Origin: Bifidobacterium magnum
GTDB lineage: Bacteria > Actinomycetota > Actinomycetes > Actinomycetales > Bifidobacteriaceae
NCBI RefSeq assembly: GCF_000741255.1
Contig: NZ_JGZB01000004.1
Location: forward strand, 62,001 to 126,000
Length of the DNA stretch: 64,000 nt
Reading direction: 5' to 3'
Shown here: positions 8,542-18,821 of the stretch, one piece after another
How the letters are laid out: each line of letters opens with the position of its first letter
How positions within the stretch are numbered: position 1 is the stretch's first letter
The notes under the pieces: model-generated
Seen by the model: the letters and a program-made list of their open reading frames with translations, nothing else
What the model was told of the DNA's origin: nothing
The model's database searches: none
Translations under genes and position numbers: made by a program

Positions 8542-10182
8542 ATGAATATGGCTTATCTACCTGAAGTTCTTACGAATGCATCAATGAATAAGGCGACCGC
8601 GTTCACGCAAGCGGAACGCCACGCGCTGGGTTTGGTCGGGTGCCTGCCGGCCGCCGTGGAAACGCTGGACCAGCAAGCGAAACGCGCTTATCGCCAGCTT
8701 GAAAGTTACGATCAGAACATTCAAAAATATTTATATTTGGACCAGCTGCACAACCGTAATGAAGTGCTCTACTACCGTCTGCTGGTCGATCATTTGGCCG
8801 AGTTGCTGCCGATCGTCTACGATCCGACGATTGCGGAAGCGATCGAAAATTGGTCGGAAGATTTCCGCGGAACGCGCGCCGTCTACTTGAGTATCGATCA
8901 TATTGATCAGATCGATGAATCGTTCGACAATTTGGGACTCGGTCCCGACGATGTCGATTTGATTGTCGTTTCCGATGCGGAAGAGATTCTCGGCATTGGC
9001 GACTGGGGTGTGAACGGAACCGATATCAGTGTCGGCAAACTCGCCGTCTATACGGCTGCGGCGGGCGTGGATCCGCGCCGAGTCGTCGCCGTCAATTTGG
9101 ATTGCGGTACCGATAATGAAACGCTGCTCAACGATCCGCTGTATCTGGGCAACCGCCACTCGCGCATCCGCGGCGCACAATATGACGAATTTATCGCAGA
9201 ATACCTGCGTTCCGCGGCAGCCCACTTCCCGCACGCACTGCTGCACTTCGAGGACTTCGGCCCGTCGAACGCGCGCCGCATTATCAACGAATATCGCGAC
9301 CAATATCGCGTATTCAACGACGATATGCAGGGTACGGGCGCGATCGTGATGGCCGCCGTGATGTCCGGACTGAAGGTGACCCACGAAACCTTCGCCGACC
9401 AGCGACTTGTGGTCTACGGTGCGGGCACGGCCGGCACGGGCATGGCCGACCAGATTCACGCGGCCATGATGCGCGCCGGATTAAGCGATGCGGAAGCGCG
9501 CGAACGTGTGTGGCTCATCGACATCAACGGTCTTGTGACGGACGATATGAAGAATCTGCCGGACTACCAGCAGCCGTACGCGCGCCCGGCGGCGGAAGTG
9601 GCCGATTGGAAGCGCGACGACGGCAAGATCACACTGCTGGAAACCGTCAAGCGTGTGAAGCCGACGATTTTGATTGGCACGTCCACGGACCACGGCGCGT
9701 TTACGCAGGATGTGGTTGAAGCGATGGCGCAGGGCGTGGAACGTCCGATTATCCTGCCGCTGTCGAACCCGACCACGCGTATCGAGGCCATGCCGCAAGA
9801 CGTGATCGCTTGGTCGCATGGACGCGCGCTTGTGTGCGTGGGCATTCCTGTCAAGTCTTTTGAAGACAACGGCGTCACCTACCACATTGGTCAGGCCAAC
9901 AATGCGCTGCTGTACCCGGGATTGGGACTCGGCGTGATCGTTTCTGGCGCGACAAGCGTGACCGACGGCATGCTGCTGGCCGCGGCCAATGCCGCTGCGG
10001 GCCAAGTGGACGTGACGACGCCGGGCGCATCGCTGCTGCCGCCTGTGGAAAACCTGCGCGCTTCCTCGGCCACCGTGGCTGTGGCCGTGGCCAAGCAGGC
10101 CGTGGCCGAAGGCGTCGCCACTGTTGCACAGGACGACTGGATCGAAGCCGTGCACCAGGCGATGTGGGAACCAGAGTACTAA
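8542..10182 (+). CDS. NAD-dependent malic enzyme
   Basis: A 546-residue malic enzyme of the large family, converting malate to pyruvate and CO2 with reduction of NAD(P). The sequence shows the malic N-domain (LGLGPDDVDLIVVSDAE, LGIGDWG), FNDDMQGTGAI in the active site, and the GAGTAG nucleotide-binding loop near residue 295. PLSNPT lies near 410. A second ATG at 8548 is equally possible: GGAAGTAAGG (8531-8540) can serve either start. The gene is monocistronic, with its own terminator at 10205. Confidence 0.92.
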   Translation: MNMAYLPEVLTNASMNKATAFTQAERHALGLVGCLPAAVETLDQQAKRAYRQLESYDQNIQKYLYLDQLHNRNEVLYYRLLVDHLAELLPIVYDPTIAEAIENWSEDFRGTRAVYLSIDHIDQIDESFDNLGLGPDDVDLIVVSDAEEILGIGDWGVNGTDISVGKLAVYTAAAGVDPRRVVAVNLDCGTDNETLLNDPLYLGNRHSRIRGAQYDEFIAEYLRSAAAHFPHALLHFEDFGPSNARRIINEYRDQYRVFNDDMQGTGAIVMAAVMSGLKVTHETFADQRLVVYGAGTAGTGMADQIHAAMMRAGLSDAEARERVWLIDINGLVTDDMKNLPDYQQPYARPAAEVADWKRDDGKITLLETVKRVKPTILIGTSTDHGAFTQDVVEAMAQGVERPIILPLSNPTTRIEAMPQDVIAWSHGRALVCVGIPVKSFEDNGVTYHIGQANNALLYPGLGLGVIVSGATSVTDGMLLAAANAAAGQVDVTTPGASLLPPVENLRASSATVAVAVAKQAVAEGVATVAQDDWIEAVHQAMWEPEY

Positions 10183-10204
10183 ATGGAGTACTAAATACTG
10201 CGCT

Positions 10205-10248
10205 GTGCAACATGAGGCTGGCTCCTCCAGCCTTGTGTTGCACTTTTT
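10205..10248 (+). terminator. Terminator of the malic enzyme gene
   Basis: A 17-bp stem with two G-T pairs (10205-10221 and 10227-10243), a 5-base loop and TTTTT. Confidence 0.9.
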
Positions 10249-10301
10249 CCTGTCATTTCTATGTCAGTGAAATAAGCTTCCTGCTCGCCCGAGTATGCGC
10301 C

Positions 10302-10307
10302 GATAAT
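10302..10307 (+). promoter_or_regulatory. -10 box (GATAAT) before fba
   Basis: Lies 6 bases before the ATG at 10314. A weak TTCCTG -35 candidate sits 18 bp upstream. Confidence 0.45.
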
Positions 10308-10313
10308 AGAACC

Positions 10314-11378
10314 ATGACTATTGCAACTCCCGCGCAGTATGCCGAAATGTTGGATCGCGCGCGCCAACAAGGCTTTGCTTACCCTGCGATTAACGTAACC
10401 AGCACGCAGACGTTGAATGCGGCTCTTCAGGGCTTTGCGGACGCCGAATCGGACGGCATTATCCAGGTGTCGGTCGGGGGTTCTGCATATTTCTCGGGCC
10501 AGCGCGTAAACGACCGTGTCACGGGTTCGCTCGCCATGGCCGCGTTTGCGCATGAAGTGGCGCGCAAATACCCGAACATCACCGTCGCGCTGCATACCGA
10601 CCATTGCGCCAAGCAGTATCTCGACAGCTGGGTGCGTCCGCTGCTCGACATTGAAGCCGAGGAAGTGCGCCGCGGCCACGAGCCCATGTTCCAGTCGCAC
10701 ATGTGGGACGGCTCCACGGTGCCGCTTGCGGAAAATCTTGACATTGCCGAAGAACTGCTTGACAAGTCGCAGGCCGCGCACACGATTCTTGAAATCGAAA
10801 TCGGCGCGGTAGGCGGCGAAGAGGACGGCCATAGCGCGGAAATCAACGAAAAGCTGTATTCGAGCGTCTCCGACGGCATCGCCGTGGCGCGCAAACTCGG
10901 TTTGGGCGAGCACGGCCGCTATATCGCGGCGTTCACGTTCGGCAACGTGCACGGCGCATACAAGCCGGGTGTCGTGAAACTGCGCCCGGACCTGCTCAAA
11001 GACATTCAGCATGGCGTATGGGATGCGCTGCAAAACGGCGAACTCGCCAAGTCCAACGGCATGAACGTGATTCCCGACAAGCCGTTCGAGCTTGTGTTCC
11101 ACGGCGGTTCTGGCTCGACGCCTGAAGAAATCGCCGAAGCCGTCTCCTATGGCGTGGTCAAGATGAACATCGACACCGATACGCAGTACGCGTTTACGCG
11201 CGCCGTGGCGAACCACATGTTCAAGCACTACGACAGCGTGCTCAAGATTGACGGCGAAGTGGGCGACAAGAAGGAATACGATCCGCGCTCGTGGGGTCGT
11301 GAAGCCGAGGATTCCATGGCCAAGCGCGTCGTGGAAGCCTGCGAGCAGCTCGGCAGCGCCGGCAAGGCGATGCACTGA
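10314..11378 (+). CDS. fba: Class II fructose-bisphosphate aldolase
   Basis: A 354-residue zinc-dependent aldolase splitting fructose 1,6-bisphosphate into dihydroxyacetone phosphate and glyceraldehyde 3-phosphate. Family signatures include HTDHCAKQYLDSW (active-site Asp and zinc His), EIEIGAVGGEEDG, the zinc His in FGNVHG, FHGGSGS near residue 265 and MNIDTDTQ. Length is normal for the E. coli-type class IIA enzyme. The start begins the conserved domain; there is no Shine-Dalgarno sequence and a GATAAT box lies 6 bases upstream, so the transcript may be leaderless. Confidence 0.95.
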   Translation: MTIATPAQYAEMLDRARQQGFAYPAINVTSTQTLNAALQGFADAESDGIIQVSVGGSAYFSGQRVNDRVTGSLAMAAFAHEVARKYPNITVALHTDHCAKQYLDSWVRPLLDIEAEEVRRGHEPMFQSHMWDGSTVPLAENLDIAEELLDKSQAAHTILEIEIGAVGGEEDGHSAEINEKLYSSVSDGIAVARKLGLGEHGRYIAAFTFGNVHGAYKPGVVKLRPDLLKDIQHGVWDALQNGELAKSNGMNVIPDKPFELVFHGGSGSTPEEIAEAVSYGVVKMNIDTDTQYAFTRAVANHMFKHYDSVLKIDGEVGDKKEYDPRSWGREAEDSMAKRVVEACEQLGSAGKAMH

Positions 11379-11467
11379 GCGCGCTGAGTGCACTGAACGT
11401 ACTGAAGACGCGCAAAAAAGGGGCAACCCCTTACCGCCTTTTCGTGGAACTCGGCTCTCCGGCGTAG

Positions 11468-12811
<1,344 letters not shown>

Positions 12812-12833
12812 TTACCTTACCGAAATTTATCTT

Positions 12834-13685
12834 ATGAACGACCATGAGCTGCTGGAACAGCAACTGAACGAACCGCATCCCACGGGTGCCGCGGCATCAA
12901 GGCGACCGCCAAAAGTGCCGCTGGCACCCATGAAACGGTTACAACCCAAGTTCAATCCCATGGCGGATTGGGCGAATTATGTAGTGGTGTTTCTGGGAGG
13001 CTTCATCGGAACGGCGTTCCGGTTCTTGCTCTGCCCCGGTGTGGCCGGTTTGCCGGACACCGCGGGCACATGGTCCGCATTCCATCTGGACTCGTTGCTC
13101 GTGAACGTCATCGCGAGCTTCGTGTTCTCGGGAGTCGTAACATTCTGCGCCCAAGCGATTTGGATTCGCAAACGCGTGCGCCAGCTCGCCAGCCGTGGCA
13201 TCGGCATGGGCATATGTGGCGGCATGTCCACCATGACGGCCGTGATGCTTGAGGATCTGCTGTCATGGGACCGGCAAAATTACGGCGGTCTTATTGTCTA
13301 CACGCTGGTCACGCTGGCCGTATGCCTGTTCGTGGCGTGGTTTGGCGCATGGAGCGTCATAAAGTTGACGGCGAACCGGGCGGCGCGCGCAATGATGGAG
13401 GTCACTCCCGACGGCCGAGCGAAGCCCGCAATCGGCGTGCGCGTACCGATGCCGGACGACCCCAAGCGCCACTGGTGGGACGGGAAACCGCATGTTATGG
13501 CAAGCGAGCCCGACCCCATTACCGACGAGCTGCCACAAGTGATGCGCATGGAAGGCCGGCGCACGAATTTCGACGTGCACTACAAGCCGTATTACGGTTT
13601 GCAAAAGCGCACGAAACCGCATGATGACGGTAAGAAATGGTGGCATCGCGATGCGCATGACGATGCGGAGGACGACGAATCATGA
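12834..13685 (+). CDS. crcB: CrcB/Fluc fluoride channel subunit, long form
   Basis: A 283-residue Fluc-type fluoride export subunit. The core (about residues 45-185) has four membrane segments with the family marks GGFIGTAFRFLL, the Asn in NVIASFVF and GGMSTMTAVMLE. It carries a 45-residue hydrophilic N-terminal extension and a charged C-terminal tail of about 100 residues, making it roughly twice the usual length. The stop overlaps the next crcB start by 4 bases, so the pair is translationally coupled and probably forms a heterodimer. The start has no evident Shine-Dalgarno sequence. Confidence 0.88.
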   Translation: MNDHELLEQQLNEPHPTGAAASRRPPKVPLAPMKRLQPKFNPMADWANYVVVFLGGFIGTAFRFLLCPGVAGLPDTAGTWSAFHLDSLLVNVIASFVFSGVVTFCAQAIWIRKRVRQLASRGIGMGICGGMSTMTAVMLEDLLSWDRQNYGGLIVYTLVTLAVCLFVAWFGAWSVIKLTANRAARAMMEVTPDGRAKPAIGVRVPMPDDPKRHWWDGKPHVMASEPDPITDELPQVMRMEGRRTNFDVHYKPYYGLQKRTKPHDDGKKWWHRDAHDDAEDDES

Positions 13686-14056
13686 CGTTCCTTCTTGTCT
13701 GTTTATGTGGCGGCTTGGGCTCCGTATGCCGCTTCATGCTCAACACGTCCATTCAGCGCTGGTGGAACAATTATTTCCCGCTCGCCACGCTTATGATCAA
13801 CTGTTTCGCCTGCTTCTTTGCGGGTATCGCATTGCAATCGTATGTGCTGAACATGGTGCCGTATTCCACCTACATGCTGTTTGTGGCGGGATTTTTGGGC
13901 GGTCTTTCCACCTACTCCACTATGGTCAATGAGGTAATCAGTCTTGCCCATAGCCGCCATACGGTAGCGGGCATCATCTACGCGGTGGTCTCGCTTGTGC
14001 TTCCGTTGCTCAGCGTTGTGCTGGGATGGTGGCTCGGTTCGCTGCTCGTGCACTAA
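13682..14056 (+). CDS. crcB: CrcB/Fluc fluoride channel subunit, short form
   Basis: A 124-residue channel subunit of standard size with four hydrophobic segments and the motifs GGLGSVCRFMLN, the NCFACFFAG helix with its conserved Asn, and GGLSTYSTMVNE. It overlaps the preceding subunit through ATGA. Paired crcB genes of this kind are known to make obligate dual-topology heterodimers that expel fluoride. No fluoride riboswitch is visible upstream of the pair. Confidence 0.93.
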   Translation: MTFLLVCLCGGLGSVCRFMLNTSIQRWWNNYFPLATLMINCFACFFAGIALQSYVLNMVPYSTYMLFVAGFLGGLSTYSTMVNEVISLAHSRHTVAGIIYAVVSLVLPLLSVVLGWWLGSLLVH

Positions 14057-14080
14057 TACGCCAATGGAAGTGGTTGAATA

Positions 14081-15118
14081 ATGGTCGGTATTCGTGACGT
14101 GGCCCGCAAAGCCGGAGTCTCCACTAGCAGTGTGTCGCTAGTCATCAACAATTCCGGATATGTGTCCGCGGACATGCGTGAAAAAGTCGAACGCGCGATG
14201 GCCGAGCTGCATTATGTACCGAACGCGCTGGGACGCAACCTTTCACAAAATCGGACGGGAATGGTGGGCGTCATCGTACCGACTATCCAACATCCGTTTT
14301 TCGCGACGCTCACGTCCCATATTCAGCGCGAACTCGCGGCCCGCGGACTCAAGACGATGCTGTGCTCCACGGTCGACGCGGAAACAGGCGAAACCGAGTA
14401 CGTCGACATGTTGCGCCGCCGTACGATGGACGCGATCATCATGGGCGCGCACACGAAACATGATCCCGAGTACTGGTCGTCGATCGGACGGCCCGTCGTT
14501 GCCTTCGATCGGCGTTTTGGCGGTACTATTCCCAGCGTGCACTCCAACCATATGGAGGGCGGCGATTTTATTGCGGACCATCTCATCCCTACTGGCATAA
14601 GGCGTTTGGTGATGATCGGCGGTCCGAAAGGACAATTTTACGATCGCGAGAACACCGCCAAAACGAAAATATCGACGTTCCCGACCACGCGATATTACGT
14701 TCGCCTGGCCGAGCTGCTTGATGAAGCCGGCATTGCGCACGATTATGTGAGCGCGGGTGAAGTGAGCGACTTTTCCGGATATGAGCAGGCCGTCGAGCGC
14801 GTCTTGAGTGACGTTGCGCATGGAACGGGCGAATTTGCGGACGCCGACGCGATCGTAAGTTCCGATATTGGCGCGGCTTTGGCCGTGCAAAAGGCCGCTT
14901 CGTACGGAATTGCCGTACCCAACCGTCTGCAAATCGTCGCCTATGACGGAACTTTTGCAACGAAACTTGCGGGACGCGAGATTTCCGCCGTTCATCAGGA
15001 TTTCGCGGGCATCGCGCGCGGCCTCGTCGAGCGCGTCTGTGCGCTGATTGACGGTGAGGAAGCGAATGACGAACTCGTACCCGTCACTTGGCAGAGTGCG
15101 GAAACGACAATTTTATAA
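14081..15118 (+). CDS. LacI-family transcriptional regulator
   Basis: A 345-residue regulator with an N-terminal helix-turn-helix (IRDVARKAGVSTSSVSLVINN, residues 3-23), the hinge LGRNLSQNRTG and a periplasmic-binding-like sugar domain (VGVIVPTIQHPFF onward). The start follows GGAAGTGG. It lies 24 bases behind crcB. Its target may be the sucrose module 2 kb downstream, whose promoter carries LacI-type palindromes, but a Fic gene and a gene remnant lie between, so this is an inference. Confidence 0.9.
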   Translation: MVGIRDVARKAGVSTSSVSLVINNSGYVSADMREKVERAMAELHYVPNALGRNLSQNRTGMVGVIVPTIQHPFFATLTSHIQRELAARGLKTMLCSTVDAETGETEYVDMLRRRTMDAIIMGAHTKHDPEYWSSIGRPVVAFDRRFGGTIPSVHSNHMEGGDFIADHLIPTGIRRLVMIGGPKGQFYDRENTAKTKISTFPTTRYYVRLAELLDEAGIAHDYVSAGEVSDFSGYEQAVERVLSDVAHGTGEFADADAIVSSDIGAALAVQKAASYGIAVPNRLQIVAYDGTFATKLAGREISAVHQDFAGIARGLVERVCALIDGEEANDELVPVTWQSAETTIL

Positions 15119-15210
15119 ATATATAAAGTAGCGGCCCGATTCATGCTGTTTTGTGGGCTGTTGACGCCGGCTATGCGATAAAAGTATCACATAGATGCTC
15201 GGAATCCGGC

Positions 15211-15216
15211 TATAAT
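15211..15216 (+). promoter_or_regulatory. -10 box (TATAAT) of the Fic gene
   Basis: A perfect consensus -10 box. No convincing -35 box lies 16-18 bp upstream. The inverted repeat at 15220 follows directly. Confidence 0.55.
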
Positions 15217-15219
15217 GAT

Positions 15220-15248
15220 CGCCAATGTGATAGGAATAATCATTGGCG
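15220..15248. promoter_or_regulatory. Inverted repeat at the Fic transcription start
   Basis: Arms CGCCAATG and CATTGGCG with 13 bases between, beginning 4 bases after the -10 box and ending 10 bases before the ATG. It could be an operator (possibly autoregulatory) or an mRNA hairpin hiding the start. Confidence 0.5.
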
Positions 15249-15258
15249 GGACGTAATC

Positions 15259-16479
15259 ATGGCGGATTCCTATAAGCCGTTGGAAACGGTATTTCATATC
15301 GACAGGTCCACTGATGCGAGTGCGCACATTCAGTCTGAACGGGAAGCGCGCATGCAGGGGCATGACGCATTCGAAATTCTTGCCGGCGAAACCACATGGT
15401 TTTTCACTACACCGCGCCATATGAGCATGCTGATTTCCGATATTCAGCGCAACGAACAGCGCATCAATGTGCAGTGGGATCATATCCATGCCGCAGTGCG
15501 CGCTCAATACGTCAATACGCATATGGTCGACGAAATGATGGCCACCAATGAAATTGAGGGCGTGCATAGCACTCGCCAGGAAATCGAGGAAGCTGTTCAG
15601 TCCGTACGAACGGGACGGTCGAATCAACATAAACCCATCCGATTCAGCGAGTTCGCGAAATTATGGATTGCGCTGGAAAATCAGGAGTTGCGCTCCCCTG
15701 CTACTTTGCGTGATATTCGCAATATTTATGATCAAGTGACGGATGGGGAAATCGAGCCGGCTGATCTTCCGGATGGCGAATTGTTCCGTAAAAATTCGGT
15801 TGATATTACGGGCCCGCGCGGCATTGTTCACCGTGGCGCGGCGAGTGAAGTGCAGATCAGTACGCTACTGCAGTCCGTGATCTCCGTGATGAATAGCGAT
15901 TCGTTGCCGCAGCTGCAGGCGGCGATGGCTGCGCATTTCCTATTTGAATACACGCATCCGTTCTACGATGGCAACGGTCGTACCGGGCGTTTTTTGCTCG
16001 CCCTCAACTTGCAGCCCGTGCTGAGCTTGCCGACGATTCTTTCGCTATCTTCCACCATCGCCGCCAACAAACAGCGATATTACAAAGCGTTCGATGTCAC
16101 TGAGAATCCGATGAATTACCGGGAGCTCACTTTCTTCATCATGATGATGCTCGAATATGTGAGGCAAGCCCAGGAATCGCTGTTTGTTGAGTTGGACCAG
16201 TATGAGGCGCAGGCCGCGAAATTGGATGCGTGGGTGGAGCAGATGAGCGCTGAATACGAGTTGGGCGATAGCGAGGAAAGTGTGTTGCGGGAACTTGCGG
16301 ATGTTCATCAAGCGGTTCCAGACTCGCCAAGCTCCGTCCGGGAGCTGGCGAGCGCCTTGCGCCGTTCGACGCAAAGCGTTCGCAAATATGTTGCCCGACT
16401 TATTGCGCTGGGATTGGTGGAACGTGTTGGCGTTCGTCCAATGACCGTTCGATTGGCGCATGGTGTGGCTGCGTTCTGA
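15259..16479 (+). CDS. Fic-domain AMPylation protein, class II
   Basis: A 406-residue Fic protein that transfers AMP (or a related nucleotide) from NTP to target hydroxyl groups. The catalytic motif HPFYDGNGRTGR is complete at residues 233-244. An N-terminal inhibitory motif TNEIEG (96-101) places it in class II, where a helix of the same protein blocks the active site. The C-terminal ~60 residues look like a winged helix (SVRELASALRRSTQSVRKYV), as in many Fic/DOC regulators. The start at MADSYKPLE was chosen because the preceding codons overlap the promoter. No partner antitoxin gene is visible. Confidence 0.9.
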   Translation: MADSYKPLETVFHIDRSTDASAHIQSEREARMQGHDAFEILAGETTWFFTTPRHMSMLISDIQRNEQRINVQWDHIHAAVRAQYVNTHMVDEMMATNEIEGVHSTRQEIEEAVQSVRTGRSNQHKPIRFSEFAKLWIALENQELRSPATLRDIRNIYDQVTDGEIEPADLPDGELFRKNSVDITGPRGIVHRGAASEVQISTLLQSVISVMNSDSLPQLQAAMAAHFLFEYTHPFYDGNGRTGRFLLALNLQPVLSLPTILSLSSTIAANKQRYYKAFDVTENPMNYRELTFFIMMMLEYVRQAQESLFVELDQYEAQAAKLDAWVEQMSAEYELGDSEESVLRELADVHQAVPDSPSSVRELASALRRSTQSVRKYVARLIALGLVERVGVRPMTVRLAHGVAAF

Positions 16480-16491
16480 GATTGGCGCGAG

Positions 16492-16824
16492 TTGTGGAGC
16501 GCCTGTACCACTCATAGGCGGGACAATGATTCGACAATTTGTGGCACTGCCGTTATTCCGTATCTGCGTGGTGAAGCGCCCGAAGGATATTCGTTTGTAG
16601 AATACGGATCCCTTATCACGTTAGGAATCAACACTAGTTTCGGTCTATTCCTTCAAGCCTTTAAAGACGGCAAGGTAATTTACGATCCCGGAGACAAGGC
16701 GACATTGGAAAATGGGAAATGGATCCCACATGCCCGTAGTCAATTCCGCATCAATCTCAATGACATTGACGCAATCTATCAGGAAACTCGAAAAGTTGAT
16801 TTGAGAGATCCGGAATCTTACTAA
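16492..16824 (+). pseudogene. Remnant of an unrecognised gene
   Basis: The open frame covers about 100 codons up to a TAA at 16822-16824, with convincing protein composition from about 16540 (PYLRGEAPEGYSFVEYGS). The first in-frame ATG has no ribosome binding site and the first 15 residues look random. No later in-frame Met exists, so this is probably the 3' end of a gene whose front has been lost. The block IYDPGDKATLENGKW with HARSQFRIN is faintly like the end of MvaI/BcnI-type restriction endonucleases; that is only a weak impression. Confidence 0.5.
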
Positions 16825-16840
16825 ATCGAACCGGTTCTAC
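16825..16840. promoter_or_regulatory. Upstream LacI-type operator half (O2)
   Basis: ATCGAACCGGTTCTAC, an imperfect match to the operator at 16891. The two centres are 69 bp apart and bracket the -35/-10 region. Confidence 0.6.
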
Positions 16841-16851
16841 ACCACTCCCAC

Positions 16852-16883
16852 TTGACATTTGTACCCATGTTGTGATGTACTAT
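16852..16883 (+). promoter_or_regulatory. Promoter of the sucrose phosphorylase gene
   Basis: A perfect TTGACA at 16852-16857 and a TACTAT -10 candidate at 16878-16883. The spacer would be 20 bp, longer than ideal, so the -10 is less certain than the -35. Confidence 0.55.
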
Positions 16884-16890
16884 ATCTATC

Positions 16891-16912
16891 AATATCGAAC
16901 CGGTTCGATATT
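16891..16912. promoter_or_regulatory. LacI-family operator (O1)
   Basis: A perfect 22-bp palindrome with core ATCGAACCGGTTCGAT and the central CG of LacI-family sites. It sits just downstream of the -10 box, so a bound repressor would block initiation or early elongation of the sucrose phosphorylase transcript. Confidence 0.85.
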
Positions 16913-17126
16913 GCAGCGGAACCGCCCGCGGTTTCCCCTTGTTACCGCGAACTGACCATCCTTGCGGCGCGAGTGGTTTCGCTACGTATCGAACTGCCCT
17001 GTATTGGTAGCGGAAGCGGAGTGTTGCCTTGCGCGTGGGAACCGCGCAACGAAGCACCGGACTTGTCGGAGTCCACAACATATAGAGCAGTCACAAAGGC
17101 GCGACAGCGTTCCAAGGAGGGAACAC

Positions 17127-18641
17127 ATGAAGAACAAGGTCCAAATGATCACCTACGCGAACCGGCTGGGGGACGGCAATCTTGCTTCTCTGACCGAGAT
17201 TTTGCGTACGCGATTCAACGGAGCGTATGAAGGCGTACATATTCTGCCATTCTTCACCCCATTTGATGGAGCCGACGCGGGATTTGACCCGATCGACCAC
17301 ACGAAAGTCGATCCGCGCCTCGGTGACTGGAACGACATTGCCGAGCTCTCGAAAACGCACGACATCATGGTCGACGCCATCGTCAACCACATGAGCTGGG
17401 AATCGGCGCAATTCCAAGACGTCATGAAGAACGGCGAGGAATCCGAATACTATCCCATGTTTCTCACGATGAGCTCCGTGTTCCCGCTCGGCGCCAGCGA
17501 AGAGGATCTCGCCGGAATCTACCGTCCGCGCCCGGGCCTGCCGTTCACGCCCTACCGTTTCGGCAACGCGAACCGCCTCGTATGGACCACGTTCACGCCC
17601 CAGCAGGTCGATATCGACACTGATTCGGACAAGGGCTGGGAATACCTCATGTCCATCTTCGACCAGATGAGCAAGTCGCACGTCAGCCAAATCCGTCTTG
17701 ACGCCGTCGGCTACGGCGCCAAGGAAGCCGGCACGAGCTGCTTCATGACGCCCAAGACGTTCCGCCTCATCTCGCGTCTGCGCGAAGAAGGCGCCAAGCG
17801 CTGCCTCGAAATCCTCATCGAGGTGCACTCGTACTACAAGAAGCAGATCGAGATCGCGTCCAAAGTGGACCGCGTCTACGATTTCGCGCTGCCGCCGCTG
17901 CTGCTGCACTCGCTGTTCACGGGCGATGTGGACGCGCTCTCCCACTGGATCGACATCCGCCCGAACAACGCCGTCACCGTGCTTGACACGCACGACGGCA
18001 TCGGCGTGATCGACATCGGTTCCGACCAGCAGGACCGCTCGCTCAAGGGCCTTGTGTCCGACGAAGCCGTGGACGCGCTCGTCGAGAAGATCGCCGAAAA
18101 TTCGCATGGCGAATCGAAGGCCGCAACGGGAGCCGCCGCATCGAATCTGGACCTGTACCAGGTGAACTGCACGTACTACTCGGCACTCGGCTGCAACGAC
18201 CAGCAGTATCTGGCCGCCCGCGCCGTCCAGTTCTTCCTGCCGGGCGTTCCGCAAGTCTATTATGTGGGCGCGCTGGCCGGACGTAACGATATGACGCTGC
18301 TCAAGGAGACCGGAGTCGGCCGCGACATCAATCGTCACTATTATTCCGTGGCGGAAATTGACGAGGATCTCAAGCGTCCCGTCGTGCGCGCGCTGAACGA
18401 TCTTGCGAAATTCCGCAATGATTGCCCGGCGTTCGACGGCGAGTTCACTTGGGAACGTGACGGCCAGGATTCCGTGACGCTCACGTGGACGAACGGCGAT
18501 TCCCATACGTCGCTCACGTTCCAGCCGAACTTGGGTACGCAAGACGCGGGCGCTCCTGTGGCGACACTCACATGGAACGACGCCGACGGTGAACACACGA
18601 GCGCGGATTTGCTTACCAATCCCCCCGTTTACCGCAAGTAA
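17127..18641 (+). CDS. Sucrose phosphorylase
   Basis: A 504-residue GH13 enzyme that splits sucrose with phosphate to glucose 1-phosphate and fructose, saving one ATP in the bifid shunt. The length and catalytic numbering match the characterised bifidobacterial enzyme: nucleophile Asp192 (QIRLDAVGY), acid/base Glu232 (IEVHSYY), and the third acidic residue in LDTHDGI near 290. A near-perfect AAGGAGG sits 6 bases before the ATG. The promoter lies about 240 bases upstream, leaving a long 5' UTR. It is probably controlled by a LacI-type repressor at the operators near 16.83 and 16.9 kb and acts with the permease that follows. Confidence 0.96.
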   Translation: MKNKVQMITYANRLGDGNLASLTEILRTRFNGAYEGVHILPFFTPFDGADAGFDPIDHTKVDPRLGDWNDIAELSKTHDIMVDAIVNHMSWESAQFQDVMKNGEESEYYPMFLTMSSVFPLGASEEDLAGIYRPRPGLPFTPYRFGNANRLVWTTFTPQQVDIDTDSDKGWEYLMSIFDQMSKSHVSQIRLDAVGYGAKEAGTSCFMTPKTFRLISRLREEGAKRCLEILIEVHSYYKKQIEIASKVDRVYDFALPPLLLHSLFTGDVDALSHWIDIRPNNAVTVLDTHDGIGVIDIGSDQQDRSLKGLVSDEAVDALVEKIAENSHGESKAATGAAASNLDLYQVNCTYYSALGCNDQQYLAARAVQFFLPGVPQVYYVGALAGRNDMTLLKETGVGRDINRHYYSVAEIDEDLKRPVVRALNDLAKFRNDCPAFDGEFTWERDGQDSVTLTWTNGDSHTSLTFQPNLGTQDAGAPVATLTWNDADGEHTSADLLTNPPVYRK

Positions 18642-18649
18642 TCATGAAT

Positions 18650-18678
18650 CAGTGCCGGTCAAAGATCGACCGGCACTG
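18650..18678 (+). other. Stem-loop between phosphorylase and permease genes
   Basis: An 11-bp stem (CAGTGCCGGTC / GACCGGCACTG) with a 7-base loop and no T tract. It may act as a processing or mRNA-stability element, or as a weak terminator, within the sucrose operon. Confidence 0.55.
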
Positions 18679-18821
18679 CTCATATATGTCCACATCTTCA
18701 GTACCGTAGTAAAGGTTGTTTTCCAACTGCGATACTCCCCCATCCAAAAATCGGAAGCTCAATACAATTTGTACAATTCCGATCATCACGACGAATTTTT
18801 ATATATAAAAAGGGAATTTTG

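Noticed and set aside
16492-16824. Intact 110-residue gene
   Set aside because: The start has no ribosome binding site, the first residues look random and no later Met exists, so a remnant is more likely.
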